Source: Omphiscola glabra
Taxonomy: Eukaryota; Mollusca; Gastropoda; Lymnaeidae
Direction of reading: 5' to 3'
DNA: 64,000 bases
NCBI GenBank assembly: GCA_964017045.1
Contig: OZ024809.1
Coordinates: 6,037,012-6,101,011 of the forward strand
Part shown: one piece after another, positions 39,101-49,344 of the stretch
How positions within the stretch are numbered: the first letter of the stretch is position 1
How the letters are laid out: every line of letters starts with the position of its first letter
The notes under the pieces: model-generated
What the model saw: only the letters and a program-made list of their open reading frames with translations
Database searches by the model: none
What the model was told of the DNA's origin: nothing
Made by a program: the position numbers and the translations under genes

Positions 39101-40124
39101 ACCTATGACTTTCCTTATTTTGTTGTCTAATGTTTGCAGTCGCCTAGGAAGCCGGATGCGGATGTGGTGGTTTACCCCAAGCAGCACTTATTTCCCCTTA
39201 TATCCAGGGGAGGGAGTTTAGGGCAATTGCAGGGTTTTTAGTTGTTCAAGAGGGCGGCCAAAAGCGTGTTCCACTTACCCTGCTTGTTTCATTGAATTAT
39301 TCCATTGAATTATTTCGCCCCCTACATTAATAATTAAAACTGTAGTTACAAAATATTTATGGAAAAAAATCTAACAAGATCCAGTGAAAACATAATTTGT
39401 TCCATCAAAATTCCGTACCACCAAACTTTGGTCAAAACATTTTTTGTCGGACAACTTTTTTGTAAAAACAAATAACAAGGGACGGTGGCTAAGAGTATTT
39501 AATTTGGTAACCCTAAAGATTATGTTATAATGTTAAAATTTTTAGTTTGAAATAGCTGCAAAAATGTAAATAATGATTTTAATGTTGTTTTATTTGTGCC
39601 CTCTCCAGCTTATCATCTGTGCCTACATTTACGCCAAGTACCGACCCACAGCCATCAAGATCCAGCCGGTCCTCACAGAGAAGTTCGTGGAGCTGTCCTG
39701 CATCATGACCATACCCGGCCTGACCTCATTTCTCGCCTACAACCTCGTGCTCGTCTGCCTCTGCTCGGTGTTCGCCTTCAAGACGAGGGCGCTCCCCGAC
39801 AACTTCAACGAGTCCAGGTTCATCTCCATGTGTGTGTCCACCACGCTCATCATCTGGCTCGCCTTCATCACCACGTACTTCACCACAAGCCGGGGCTATG
39901 TCCGCGCGCTGGTCGTGTCCACGACCTTGCTGCTCAACCACACGGTGGCTATTATTTTCCTGTACCTGCCGAAGATCTACGCTGCCGTGTATGTACCCTC
40001 GGAAAAGTTAGTCCCGTCACGTTTTCAATCGGATAGATCAAAGCTGACGAACACTCTGCACGTGATGACCAACCGTGTGGGGCCAGTCCCAAGTACAAGC
40101 AGTGAAGAGCCTCGAAAATATTAG
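27133..40124 (+). CDS. Metabotropic glutamate receptor-like class C GPCR, two coding exons
   Basis: The coding segments are 27133-29334 and 39609-40124 (905 residues), with GT-AG splice sites CAG|GTAAGT and CTCTCCAG|C. The first ATG is at 27133. Residues 1-30 look like a signal peptide. Residues ~50-520 form a Venus-flytrap domain (LLPNVTLGFV, TSDSLSDKSVYPNFVRVIPP). Residues 542-597 carry nine cysteines (NCD3G linker). Residues ~611-870 hold seven helices with SKELSILQMGAIFLGYL, FKTRALPDNFNESRF and STTLIIWLAF. The intron falls in TM4. A short tail ends SEEPRKY. Members couple extracellular amino acids or related ligands to G proteins at the plasma membrane. The ligand is uncertain because several glutamate-contact positions look changed (see findings). 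A possible AATAAA lies at 40162. Confidence 0.9.
29664..29800 (+). mobile_element. SPIN-like hAT element fragment, copy 2
   Basis: It begins CCGCGGTTCTCAACCAGTGG with GGGTCGCGAACCC, AAAGACCCTTTCACAGGAGTC, ATCGGAAAACACA, GTTATGAAGTAGCAACGAA and TTTATGGTTGGGGGT. It is interrupted at its 3' side by the 6.7-kb hAT element starting at 29801. Paralogous to 814-937. Confidence 0.62.
30170..32504 (+). pseudogene. hAT transposase (ZBED/ZNF862-like) relic, N-terminal and central parts
   Basis: The start region encodes MFLTVISKRQLSELSATSHA followed by an imperfect 33-bp repeat (SSSERTVTLxD, three units). After the twin MITE insertion the core continues FTSDGASVMLGKKNGAAAIL and then HLLEQHCLAYREDL, the classic hAT SDGASVMxG and HCxAHR motifs. 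Next come HQSLMADIETFLRTVYTLFT, KKLNDM and a 90-residue open stretch, and then SRYTAFLDT. Several in-frame stops (for example at 31642-31644 and 31778) show that it is inactive. A hAT dimerisation segment follows at 35826-35974. Confidence 0.82.
30925..31375. mobile_element. Twin hAT MITE pair within a single 8-bp target duplication
   Basis: Two ~170-bp MITEs (30933-31100 and 31197-31367) each start CAGTGGCGTAGTGAGCTTAA and end with ACTACGCCACTG. They are separated by a ~95-bp linker of short CACACxxGGTTATAG repeats. The outer flanks carry one GTTTCGGC on each side (30925-30932 and 31368-31375), and no separate duplication surrounds each MITE. Both interiors share ATATACCATTTGGCGCCCCT. The insertion splits the hAT transposase reading between AKFR and YPGN. 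Confidence 0.85.
32505..32888. mobile_element. MITE with long imperfect terminal inverted repeats
   Basis: The left end AATGGACTACGATGAGTC, followed by TGTTTTGTCACGTGATA and later GAGTAAG, is mirrored on the right by TACTCGTATCACGTGACAAAAC and then GACTCATCGTAGTCCATT. The inverted repeats span about 60-70 bp each. The interior is AT-rich and non-coding. The target duplication could not be resolved. Confidence 0.75.
32994..35574 (+). mobile_element. Microsatellite-bearing interspersed element, copy B
   Basis: Its left edge is TATATATAAGAATGAGCTAT and its right edge GCATGCCGGGTTCTCGCTAG. The left domain matches copy A over more than 1 kb. The microsatellite block (34200-34750) is a mix of GATA, GTAG and GACA. 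The right domain has ~165-bp units (CCATTCATCCGATTGCGATA, TTTTGGGGCCGG). It is nested inside the hAT relic, separating its core from the C-terminal segment. No transposase was seen. Confidence 0.78.
35826..35974 (+). pseudogene. hAT transposase C-terminal dimerisation segment
   Basis: The plus strand reads CERGFSLMNNIKIKSRNRLE and then LHLDILMRIKSYQN. The pattern CERxFSxMNxIKxxxRNRL marks the hAT C-terminal dimerisation domain. It ends LDDVY with a stop, and is the continuation of the relic at 30170-32504. Confidence 0.85.
36760..37204 (-). pseudogene. LINE reverse transcriptase C-terminal fragment, copy 2
   Basis: The minus strand encodes SCPSYLTELLSVYIPLRQLR, SADTRILSVPKTRTKTNGER and SFSFCAFKQWNSLPLHISSI, then TALKTHHFKLYY and a stop at 36760. 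It is a non-LTR reverse-transcriptase tail, paralogous to 1430-1900 and better preserved than that copy. Confidence 0.85.
37529..38133 (+). other. Open stretches of unknown origin in the receptor intron, ending at a conserved stop
   Basis: A 91-residue frame (37529-37804: SCDTVEYRMDGTNFCHSSEI, then FPADTILYVKKYFGYAQII) and a 60-residue frame (37838-38020) are open. Further on, TWTSGYDLYFVEPNTSSPKG SATAQ runs to a stop at 38133, followed by AAATAAAATGAGC. The counterpart of the first frame in copy 1 has stops. The last piece is co-linear in frame with the 33-bp minisatellite frame at 2904-3710. No family is recognised. These could be relics of a repeat-encoded protein or chance frames. Confidence 0.35.
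38667..39049. mobile_element. Unclassified GC-rich 361-bp insertion, only in copy 2
   Basis: The insert 38678-39038 is much more GC-rich than its surroundings. It is flanked by near-identical 11-bp direct repeats GATAGCTCCAA and GATCGCTCCAA. Copy 1 has a single GATAGCTCCAA at the site (near 4275). There are no clear terminal inverted repeats and no tail. The length and direct repeats suggest a retroposed fragment such as a truncated LINE or SINE, but the sequence is not recognised. Confidence 0.7.
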
Positions 40125-40749
40125 CAATTTATTTTTATTATAATGATAAAATTTGAGCAATAATAAAGGAACATTTTAGCCATTTCCTTTTATTATAATC
40201 AATAAATAGAGCAATAATATGGGAAAATATTAGTTTTTAATTGCTGATAAATAAGATGTCCGAAATTAAAAACAACAAAAAAATTAAAGAATTTTAAAAA
40301 TATTGATTGATTATGGAATCATATGAAGTTTTAAATCATAGAAATGGATGGTACCGCGGCAGATTGGGGGGGGGGGGGCATGGTTTGAAAAAATAACGAA
40401 CAGCGTTTAACGAATACGCCAGGAGACGGGTCGATGTAAAGTGAATACGTGGCCAAAAAAAAAACTATTTAACGAAAAGAGGTTTAGGAAAATTATGCAA
40501 ATATTTAAATTAAATAAACAGGTAACTTGCTTTGGATTGCTGTTATCGTTAGGGCAACCCGTATACATTTATAAAAGTTATTCCTTTCGGGGAATTAAAA
40601 TGGTAATGCACTAACATTTTTTATTTACACGTTTTGTGTTCTTGACGCGTCTTAGATTTAAATGTATTAAAAAATGAATGTTTCATCTGCTTTTTGTTGC
40701 TATTTATTAGTTTTCTTAATTTAATTTCATCAAAATGTAAACATTTTAA

Positions 40750-41270
40750 CAAATAGGTACTATTTATCATTCACCGCACATACCATGTACTTTTAAGCGA
40801 CTAATTTATTTTAATTTTATTTCCCTAAAAAGCAGAAACAGCTGCTTATGCACTTATAAAAATCATCAGATTGCCATAAATCAATACATTGACGGACAGG
40901 CCCTAAAAATGTAACTTAACCGAAGGAAAAGCATTTTGAGTCAAAACTAATAAAGGGGGACTCTCCGTGCTTGTGACTTCCCTTTGCCAACTTGAATAGT
41001 CACAATCAGAAGTTATTCAACAAGATGAAGTAAAACACTACCACCACAATTTAAACGAGTTACCGTTTAAAACAAAAATAAAAAATCTTTGCATCTAAAG
41101 TGTAAAGAAGGGTGAGCTGTCACAAATCCATTGTCCCATCTTTCTTTGAAAGTACTGTGATCTCATTATCTCCTGCGAACTAATAACGTTATTGTGTCAA
41201 ACAAAAGAAAAACCTCGGCTTTATAGAAACGTGCTATTCCTATAACAGAAATCAAGCTTCAGTTGTTCTA
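40750..41270. other. No gene seen
   Basis: AT-rich DNA after the end of the duplicated segment, without recognisable domains. Confidence 0.6.
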
Positions 41271-41274
41271 TGGG

Positions 41275-41520
41275 ATGCCAAAGGGTACCTCCACACTTTG
41301 GGGGGGTTTACATATAGCGTTGACGTAAATCGTACGAATATCTGTTAGGGTTGTGCACCTTTGAGGGATGGTATTTTGTGGGGTGAAAAAAAGGGGGGGG
41401 GGCAAGGGGGTACGTCCACACTTTGGGGGTTTACATATAGCGTTGACGTAAATCGTACGAATACCTGTTAGGGTTGTGCATGTTTGAGGGATGGTATTTT
41501 GTGGGGTGGGGGGAGGGAGA
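41275..41520. repeat. About 130-bp unit in two tandem copies
   Basis: Both copies contain CCACACTTTGGGGG, TTTACATATAGCGTTGACGT, AAATCGTACGAATA and TGTTAGGGTTGTGCA. They end in GATGGTATTTTGTGGGGTG and a G-run. Confidence 0.9.
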
Positions 41521-41919
41521 GACTGCAATCATTTTAGATAAAAGAAAATGAGCAAAACAAAGTAAAGTATGAGAAACCCTGAAAACAAAATCTGAGAGTC
41601 TGTCCCCGGGGAGCATTTAATCAAGGTACGCCACTGCCTAGCCGCGATAATGTTTTTTCCTCAATAAAGGTAAATTAATATCTCGCGTTTCAAAACAGAT
41701 CTTATGGCTGCTTTCCTTTTCAATAGTTAGTTTTCTTATTGACCCCTGACCAACTTTTCGAGGCACTTGTCGCCTTCCTTCTTCCCCCCCCCCAACCCCA
41801 GATATGTTCTGGCCTATTTAATTTTAATTAGACAATAACACTCAAAACAACAAGGATGTCATGCTTTCCCTGGAACTTGTTGACGCAACTAAACTGGGTC
41901 AGAACGTCCGTCTCTGATA

Positions 41920-42198
41920 ATGTCATGACAGGTTCATGTATTTTTTGATAGTTAAAACAAGATGGCACTTCATGATGTCATGACAGGTTCATTTATTTCT
42001 TGATAGGTCAAACAACATGGCACGTCATGATGTCATGACAGGTTCATTTATGTCTTGATAGGTCAAACAACATGGCACGTCATGGTGTCATGACAGGTTC
42101 ATTTATGTCTTGATAGGTCAAACAACATGGCACGTCATGATGTCATGACAGGTTCATTTAGGTCTTGATAGGTCAAACAACATGGCACGTCATGATAA
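41920..42198. repeat. 55-bp minisatellite, about five units
   Basis: Units contain ATGTCATGACAGGTTCATTT, CTTGATAGGTCAAACAACAT and GGCACGTCATG. The inner copies are nearly identical. Confidence 0.93.
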
Positions 42199-42244
42199 AA
42201 AGACCTTACCTCCAGGGTTTCCAAAGCAAGGATTTTTAGACAAT

Positions 42245-43825
42245 TAATACTTTCTCGGGAAATAGGTTAGAAAGGTATAGAGGGCCACCAGTGCATTACT
42301 TGAATAGGTTAGAAATGTATAAATGGCCCCAGTGCATTACTTGAATAGGTTAGAAAGATATGGAGGGCCCCAGTGCATTACATGAATAGGTTAGAAGGAT
42401 ATGTAGGGTCCCAGTGAATTACTTGAATAGGTTAGAAGGATATGGAGGGTCCCAGTGCATTACTTGAATAGGTTATAAAGATATGGAGGGCCCCAGTGCA
42501 TTACATGAATAGGTTAGAAAGATATGGAGGGCCCCAGTGAATTACTTGAATAGGTTAGAAGGATATGGAGGGCCCCAGTGCATTACATGAATAGGTTAGA
42601 AAGATATGGAGGGCCCCAGTGCATATATGAATAGGTTAGAAAGATATGGAGGGCCCCAGTGAATTACTTGAATAGGTAAGAAGGATATGGAGGGCCCCAG
42701 TGCATTACATGAATAGGTTAGAAAGATATGGAGGGCCCCAGTGCATTACATGAATATGTTAGAAAGATATGGAGGGCCCCAGTGAATTACTTGAATAGGT
42801 TAGAAAGGTATAGAGGGCCCCAGTGCATTACTTGAATAGGTTAGAAAGGTATAGAGGGCCCCAGTGCATTACTTGAATAGGTTAGAAAGGTAAAGAGGGC
42901 CCCAGTGCATTACTTGAATGTGCTAGATATATATGGAGGGCCCCAGTGCATTACTGGAATAGGTTAGAAAGATATGGAGGGCCCCAGTGCATTACATGAA
43001 TAGGTTAGAAGGATATGTAGGGTCCCAGTGAATTACTTGAATAGGTTAGAAGGATATGGAGGGTCCCAGTGCATTACTTGAATAGGTTAGAAAGATATGG
43101 AGGGCCCCAGTGCATTACATGAATAGGTTAGAAAGATATGGAGGGCCCCAGTGAATTACTTGAATAGGTTAGAAGGATATGGAGGGCCCCAGTGCATTAC
43201 ATGAATATGTTAGAAAGATATGGAGGGCCCCAGTGCATATATGAATAGGTTAGAAAGATATGGAGGGCCCCAGTGAATTACTTGAATAGGTAAGAAGGAT
43301 ATGGAGGGCCCCAGTGCATTACATGAATAGGTTAGAAAGATATGGAGGGCCCCAGTGCATTACATGAATATGTTAGAAAGATATGGAGGGCCCCAGTGAA
43401 TTACTTGAATAGGTTAGAAAGGTATAGAGGGCCCCAGTGCATTACTTGAATAGGTTAGAAAGGTATAGAGGGCCCCAGTGCATTACTTGAATAGGTTAGA
43501 AAGGTAAAGAGGGCCCCAGTGCATTACATGAATATGTTAGAAAGATATGGAGGGCCCCAGTGCATATATGAATAGGTTACAAAGATATGGAGGACCCCAG
43601 TGTATTACTTGAATAGGCTAGAAAGATATGGGGGCTCCAGTGCATTACTTGAATAGGTTAGAAAGATATGAAGGACCCCAGTGCATTACTTGAATAGGCT
43701 AAAAAAGATATGCGGGCTCCATGGGCAGTGCAATTCTTGGATAGGTTAGAAAGATATGGAGGGCCCCAGTGCATTACTTGAATAGGCTAGAAAGATATGG
43801 AGGGCCCCAGTGCATGACCTGCCGA
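42245..43825. repeat. 41-bp minisatellite, about 38 units, with a 613-bp higher-order duplication
   Basis: The unit is GAATAGGTTAGAAAGATATG followed by GAGGGCCCCAGTGCATTACTT. Rare variants such as GATATGTAGGGTCCCAGTG occur at 42400 and again at 43013. They are followed in both places by the same series of variants, showing a duplicated block of about 15 units. The array ends about 1.1 kb upstream of the macin promoter. Confidence 0.95.
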
Positions 43826-43990
43826 AGGCCCCGATCCTTTTAAGACCAGAGTGCTTTTTTTTTTCTTTTAACACAACCAAAATTTTAAAAAGTTCATTCA
43901 TTTACCTGGTAGAGTAATCAAAACAAAAATAAATAAACAAACAAAATACAACAAAAAATAATTTTTAAAATCATTTTAGAAACAATTAAA

Positions 43991-44170
43991 ACTAAACTAT
44001 TGGTACGAACACAACCTGGTCAAGGAAACCTAAATTGTCTACTAACATCTCTTCTGTTGCTCGGTGTTGAATGATGCAAAACTAAACTATTGGTACAAAC
44101 ACAACCTGGTCAAGGAAATCTAAATTTTCTACTAACATCTCTTCTGTTGCTCGGTGTTGAATGATGCAAA
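43991..44170. repeat. 90-bp tandem duplication
   Basis: ACTAAACTATTGGTACGAAC through GTTGAATGATGCAAA occurs twice, with four or fewer differences. Confidence 0.93.
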
Positions 44171-44890
44171 ACTAAATTCAGGTAGGCAGATGAACCACAA
44201 TGTATCCCTGAGCCTCCTCCCGAAGCCACCATCTCCAGTTACGTTTGGGGCCCTTCGTTGCCCTTAATTTCTGCTGCCACCCCCATCAAAGGGGGAGCAT
44301 CTGCACCTTTTTATCTATTAAATAGAAAACAACCCCGGTGCTAGTAATGAAAATTATTTCCCCTTTAGTTCGGCATATATAATATATAGTTGGACTATAA
44401 TCATTCCAAGGAGGAAACTAAGTGCGGGCCAAAAGTTTACCCACATGGGAGCCACAAACGGAAAGAATTAGTGTTTTTGTATGGCGGTGGAGAAACATGG
44501 ATAGCTGATTCTAGGGCAAAATTATGGCTATTTTTGCTGTAATAGATTCCCCGCCCCCTTCCTTTACCGAACGCCAGAAGCCTGAAAAATAGTCTGAAAC
44601 ACAACTCAAACTTTAAGAAATCAATTATAATTCATTTTTTTTAAATCACTATTTATCTTAGTTAAATTGATTCAACCGGTTTTTAAAAAGTTATGGTCAA
44701 GCGCAACGGGCTGGGAACCCTTGCTCTAATAACTGGTTTATAAGAGACTGTTCATGTGCCAAACTACCTTTATATTAGCTAATATTTTTTTGGACTATTT
44801 ACATGTCACTTTTTCCATGCTATCCGTTAAAATGTCCCTTTCGAAAAGAATGACGTAGTAACATTCTCAGAACATCCTGCTGCTCTTCCT

Positions 44891-44899
44891 TATAAGAAG
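44891..44899 (+). promoter_or_regulatory. Candidate TATA box of the macin gene
   Basis: TATAAGAAG lies 95 bp upstream of the macin start codon, a plausible distance for a short 5' leader. It was identified by position and sequence only. Confidence 0.5.
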
Positions 44900-44985
44900 T
44901 GGATTCTGCGTCTGTTGTGGATAACTTGTCGACGTGTTTCGAAGCTCTCAGTAACCATTCCTTTCACCTTTTCTCACATCTGATC

Positions 44986-45884
44986 ATGAGTCCGGTACTG
45001 AAGCTTTCGGTCGTCTGCCTGGTACTTGCAGTGGCGGCGCTGATGACGCAGACCTCGGAGGCCAACTTCGTGGGTGACTGCTGGGACACGTGGAGCCGTT
45101 GTTCTAGGTAAGGTAACAAGATTGAACAAAACTTTTCTAGTCATTATTTATCATTTTTTATTATTATTTTTTTATTTGCAAAGGCACCAGCGTAAAAAGA
45201 CGAGGGGTGAGTGGTGAGAGGGGGGGGCAGTTTGTCCCAGGTGGCACTTTTGTTGGTGGGGGTGCATTTTTGATCCACTTCACGTTTAATAAAAGTTTAT
45301 GTATATGTACGGGATCAGTACTTTGTAAAACATACGTGATCTTTTGGCTGTGTTGAATTAGGGATAAAGGATTATGATACATTCGGGATTAGTTGGTTGC
45401 CCTACATACGGGATTAGTGGGTTGAGATACACACGTGATCGGTGAGTTGAGATACATACCGGATCAGTGAGTGGGATACACACGGGATCAGTGGGTTGGG
45501 ATACATACGGGATCAATGAATTGTGATACACACGGGTTTAGAGGATATGTATGCATTCGCGATAAAGGGGCTGTGAAAGACATGGGATCCGTGTCGATGA
45601 AAAACAAACCCATCACTTGAAATGTGGACACCAATTTCCTACAGGTAACATCTTCTTCTAGATAATTTCTACACTTTCCTCTCCCCTTTGCTTTACCACA
45701 ATGATTGATTACCTTTGTTATTCCCCCCCCCCCAACCAGCTGGAGCAGTTACCTCACTGGCAAAGCCTGGTCCTCCTGTCAGGAGAGGTGTCGTCAACTC
45801 GGCTACAGATCCGGACAATGTGTGTTGTCCTCCACGAACTGTCCTATTGCCAGAAAAGCACAGCAGTGCAAGTGTTCCCGATAG
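44986..45884 (+). CDS. Macin-family antimicrobial peptide precursor
   Basis: The exons are 44986-45107 and 45740-45884 (88 residues), with donor AG|GTAAGG and acceptor CAACCAG|C. Residues 1-26 are a hydrophobic signal peptide (LSVVCLVLAVAALMTQTSEA). The mature part begins near ANFVGDCWDTWSRC. It continues with SSWSSYLTGKAW, the cysteine patterns SCQERC and GYRSGQC, and ends QQCKCSR. It has eight cysteines and the WSxxxTG motif, as in hydramacin, neuromacin and mollusc mytimacins. Macins are secreted, cysteine-stabilised, cationic defence peptides of leeches, cnidarians and molluscs that aggregate or kill bacteria. The size fits the family. A lone AATAAA is not evident just downstream; ATAATAAGTAAAG lies at about 45960. 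It looks intact. Confidence 0.92.
45340..45600. repeat. Degenerate ~28-bp repeat in the macin intron
   Basis: About eight units of GGGATCAGTGGGTTGAGATA followed by CATAC, with drift. They lie wholly in the intron between the two macin exons. Confidence 0.85.
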
Positions 45885-45989
45885 AGAGATGTCAACACGG
45901 GAATCATCTCATTCTATAAATCGTCTCATTTTCAACAATAATTTGCAATTGTCTTTTTATAATAAGTAAAGAAAAATAGGTGATTGTAC

Positions 45990-46700
45990 AAAATAATATG
46001 TGTTGTAAATTTCATTATTATTTTGTATTAAATTTTCATGACAACATAACAAAAAGAAAATGGCCTTATTTCATGTTGTTTTTTTTAAATTAAATATTAA
46101 AATGAGATATTTGTGCCATTGCAGAACTGCCAAACGACACGCGTTGTGTTGGGTCTTAAGAATGGGAGATAATTTTTAAAAAGTTTAATTTAAATGGCAA
46201 CACACGCACACGCACACACACACAGAGAAACATATGCATATATAGGGCAACAGTGTTAGGGCAACAAATCTTAGTTGACGGCTGATAAGCTGGATAAAAA
46301 CCAACTCACAGTTACATGAAGCCAGAACAGCGTATTTAATTTGCTCCTACTTGCAATGGTGAGCATACATTTTCCGAAAACGTATAGGCCTGATCCTCAA
46401 CAGTTGGTCTCTTAGTGATGTATCGGTGGTACCATATATACCCGCGAATGGGTCGCTCCCCTTGTTTAGGGAGCTACATTGCCCCCTTTAAAAAAAAACC
46501 ACTTAAATATAACTAATATTTGTTAATGTGACAAAATACTTGACAACTGAAAAGAAATCACGAAGACTTAGTGCTAAATTTACTTAAGTCACAAAATAAA
46601 CATTTTGAGATAATCAAGTTCAAATATTCTTTTCTTCTATAAAATGTGATCATTTTCATGCATTGTGATGTTTACTTAAGGGACTTAAGCTTTTTTTATG
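45990..46700. other. No gene seen
   Basis: AT-rich 3' flank of the macin gene with a short (CA)n at 46205. No other gene is recognisable. Confidence 0.6.
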
Positions 46701-46714
46701 TGTTGAAATTTAGC

Positions 46715-46870
46715 ACTAGGTACTTTTAGCACTACGGACTTTAATCACTAGGGACATTTAGCACTAATGACTTTTAGCATTATGGACTTTTAGCACTAGG
46801 GACTTTTAGCACTGGGGTTTTTTAGCACTAGGGACTTTTATGACTAGGAACTTTGAGCACTAGGGTCTTC
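46715..46870. repeat. About 19-bp repeat (GGGACTTTTAGCACTA)
   Basis: Eight or nine degenerate units of CTAGGGACTTTTAGCA type. Confidence 0.85.
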
Positions 46871-46879
46871 TAATCGTAA

Positions 46880-47450
46880 ACTGCGTGATCTTCATTAAAA
46901 ATTTTAAATTCTGATTGCTCCCCCTGCTCAAGCTTAGACAAGGAAGAAAACAATATTCCAACTTTGGTTAAAGATTACTACTTTACACTGAATAACAGCG
47001 AACTTGATGTCGGGATGATAGGTAGCGCCCCTGATTTTTATCGAAATGTAAGGTAAAAAAGTGCAACTTATGCGCGAGTCTTTACGGTATCTGCCATTGT
47101 GCGCTTTAGCAGAAGCGTCGTTTAGGGTGGGGGGAGGAGGTTCTGCGGGTGCCGACTGTACCGTCACTCCCTTTTACGGGTTGACAACACATTGAATGTT
47201 ATTGCAAATTTGACAGATTTTTTTTCTGGCGTCAATTTCTTAACAGATGTATTAAAATTTAGTTAAACGTTAGCAAAAGGCAGTGGCGTGGCTACGGTCA
47301 ATTCTGTCCTGGGCGGGCTAAAGTTGTTTTCTACGCCACCCACTTACACTTTAAAAAAAGACCCCACTGGCGGCCAAAAAAACTTTCCTCAAAGTATAGA
47401 AAAATAGTGCTACCCGCGGCGAACAGACACAATCACACCACCTTCCTAGG
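46880..47450. other. No gene seen
   Basis: AT-rich DNA. A fragment at 47280-47450 starts CAGTGGCGTGGCTACGG and ends CTTCCTAGGCCACTG, which looks like a degraded hAT-type MITE with inverted ends. Confidence 0.45.
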
Positions 47451-47454
47451 CCAC

Positions 47455-47775
47455 TGAGAGCAGTGTGCCACCAGAATAGGGGGATATAAGAACATGGTGA
47501 AAAGAGGAAACAGTGCGAGCGGAACAGGCGGCTACCAGAACAGGGTGCTACCGGACCAGGGTTCTTCCAGATCAGGGTGCTACCATATCAGGGTCTACCA
47601 GATCAGGGTGCTATCAAATCTGGGTGCTACCAGATCAGGGTGCTACCGAAACAGGGTGCTACCCGATCAGGTTGCTACCGCATCAGGGTGCTAACAGAAC
47701 AGGGTGCTACAACATCTTGCTACGAGATCATGGTTCTACAAGATCAGGGCGATAACAGATCGGGGTGCGTCTGTC
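47455..47775. repeat. 16-bp minisatellite (GCTACCAGATCAGGGT)n
   Basis: About 19 units of 16 bp, more diverged than the arrays at 10086-10813. The unit differs from GCCACCAGAGCAGGGT at only a few positions. All three plus frames are open because of the period. Confidence 0.9.
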
Positions 47776-47789
47776 AAAGTAGTTACTAA

Positions 47790-48600
47790 CAAATGTAATA
47801 AATTATTCAAAATGAAAGTAATTTTTTTAAACATTCTAGCACAGTGGTTCTCGTGTTTGCTAGCAATATGTAAATATTGGTATATGATATTGGTATATAA
47901 ATATTGGTACACAAATCTAGACAAATAAAACCTACTCAATGGTTGAAATGGGGCGGGCGGGGTTGTGCACCCGGGCAGGAGGGTTGTGTGATGGGGGAGG
48001 GGTGAAGAGAGACTCGCCCCTGTCGACAAAATGTGTTTGAAAAATCGTCTTTAGATAGGACATTTATAGTGAGTTGAAAGATCAAAAGCAATGTACTTCA
48101 GAAAGACAAGAAGCAGAGTTGGATGGGGGGGGGGGGGGACTTATTTTACTGATTTGTTGGCGCAACTTTCAGCCTTCGCCCCAGGATCACGCTTTGTCAT
48201 CACTTTTTTCTTCTTCTTAATTAAAAAAAAAAAGAATTTTCAAGGGCGGCATTTTCAGTCAAATGCAGAGGGATTTTGTCGAGGAATGGGGGTGGGGGGG
48301 TTGTGGCATAAATCCAGACGGCACTAACCCCAAGACGCGCCACTGCTGCCATACGCTTTAGGCTTATAGCGATGATGTCCTTGCCACTTGCTACTCTGAG
48401 CGATTCTGGTCAATGTTGTTTTCTCACTGTCCATGGTTCCGGCATTATTCCAAATTGAAGAGTCACCGTCAGATTACAGTCAAATATTGTGACGCTAATG
48501 GAGTCTCATCACTTCTAAGAGTTGATATATAAGTTTAAGACGTATTACTCAACAAGTCAAAGTCAACAGGAAATCATATCACTTCAACCTGAACGCCGTC
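47790..48600. other. No gene seen
   Basis: Mixed-composition DNA with G-runs near 48125 and 48290. No gene is recognised. Confidence 0.6.
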
Positions 48601-48617
48601 ATCCCCGTGTTACAATG

Positions 48618-48875
48618 CATGCTATGGTAAAAACTGTGTCATGGTAACATGTGTGCTATGATAAATGGTGTGTTATAGTAAAAGCTGTGTCATAGTAACA
48701 TGTGTGCTATGATAAATGGTGTGTTATAGTAAAAGCTGTGTCATGGTAACATATGTGCTATGATAAATGGTGTGTTATATTAAAAGCTGTGTCATGGTAA
48801 TTTGTGTGCTGTGATAAATGGTTTGTTGTAGTAAAAGCTGTGTCATGGTAACATGTGTGTTGTAATTAAAAGTAC
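48618..48875. repeat. 51-bp minisatellite, about five units
   Basis: The unit contains TGTTATAGTAAAAGCTGTGT, CATGGTAACATGTGTGCTAT and GATAAATGGTG. Confidence 0.93.
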
Positions 48876-49344
48876 GCTGTGGCATGCGTACTGGACGAAA
48901 TTTATTAACTTTATTGTATCCATTCATCATTTTAAATTGACTTAAAGCCAGGCTGTAAACATGAATTTTAGAAATTCAAGTCAAACGAATTCTCTAGACG
49001 ACAGTTCTAAAACTGAAAATAGTAAGACATCGTAGTTGACTTCTTTTGCGGACACGGGTGGCGGTTTCCCCCATGCAGGTCACAGTTTACTTTAACTAAT
49101 AGTGAAACTACGGAATGTTTGACATGTTGATGTTTAAACCTGTTTGATTTATGGACAATACAGTGATTACTTTCCAATTGCATTCAACAGTCTCGCTATT
49201 GGTCAAACATGGAAATCGAGACTAGCTGGTATTTACTTACATATATATGTATATCTGTATCTATCAATATCTCTCTCTATATATATATATATAGATATAT
49301 TTGTATGTGTATATATATATATATATACTTGAATATATGACCCG

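Larger units (their letters stand above)
28941..40746. repeat. Copy 2 of the segmental duplication (partner 1-6831)
   Basis: Co-linear with copy 1 except for the hAT transposon (29801-36532) and the GC-rich insert (38678-39038). It lacks the copy 1-specific MITE, the LINE and the minisatellite expansion. Similarity starts before 28941, since copy 1 is cut by the window edge. Confidence 0.93.

Noticed and set aside
42245..43825. CRISPR-like array of 41-bp repeats
   Set aside because: Units are contiguous with no unique spacers, and the genome is eukaryotic. It is a minisatellite.
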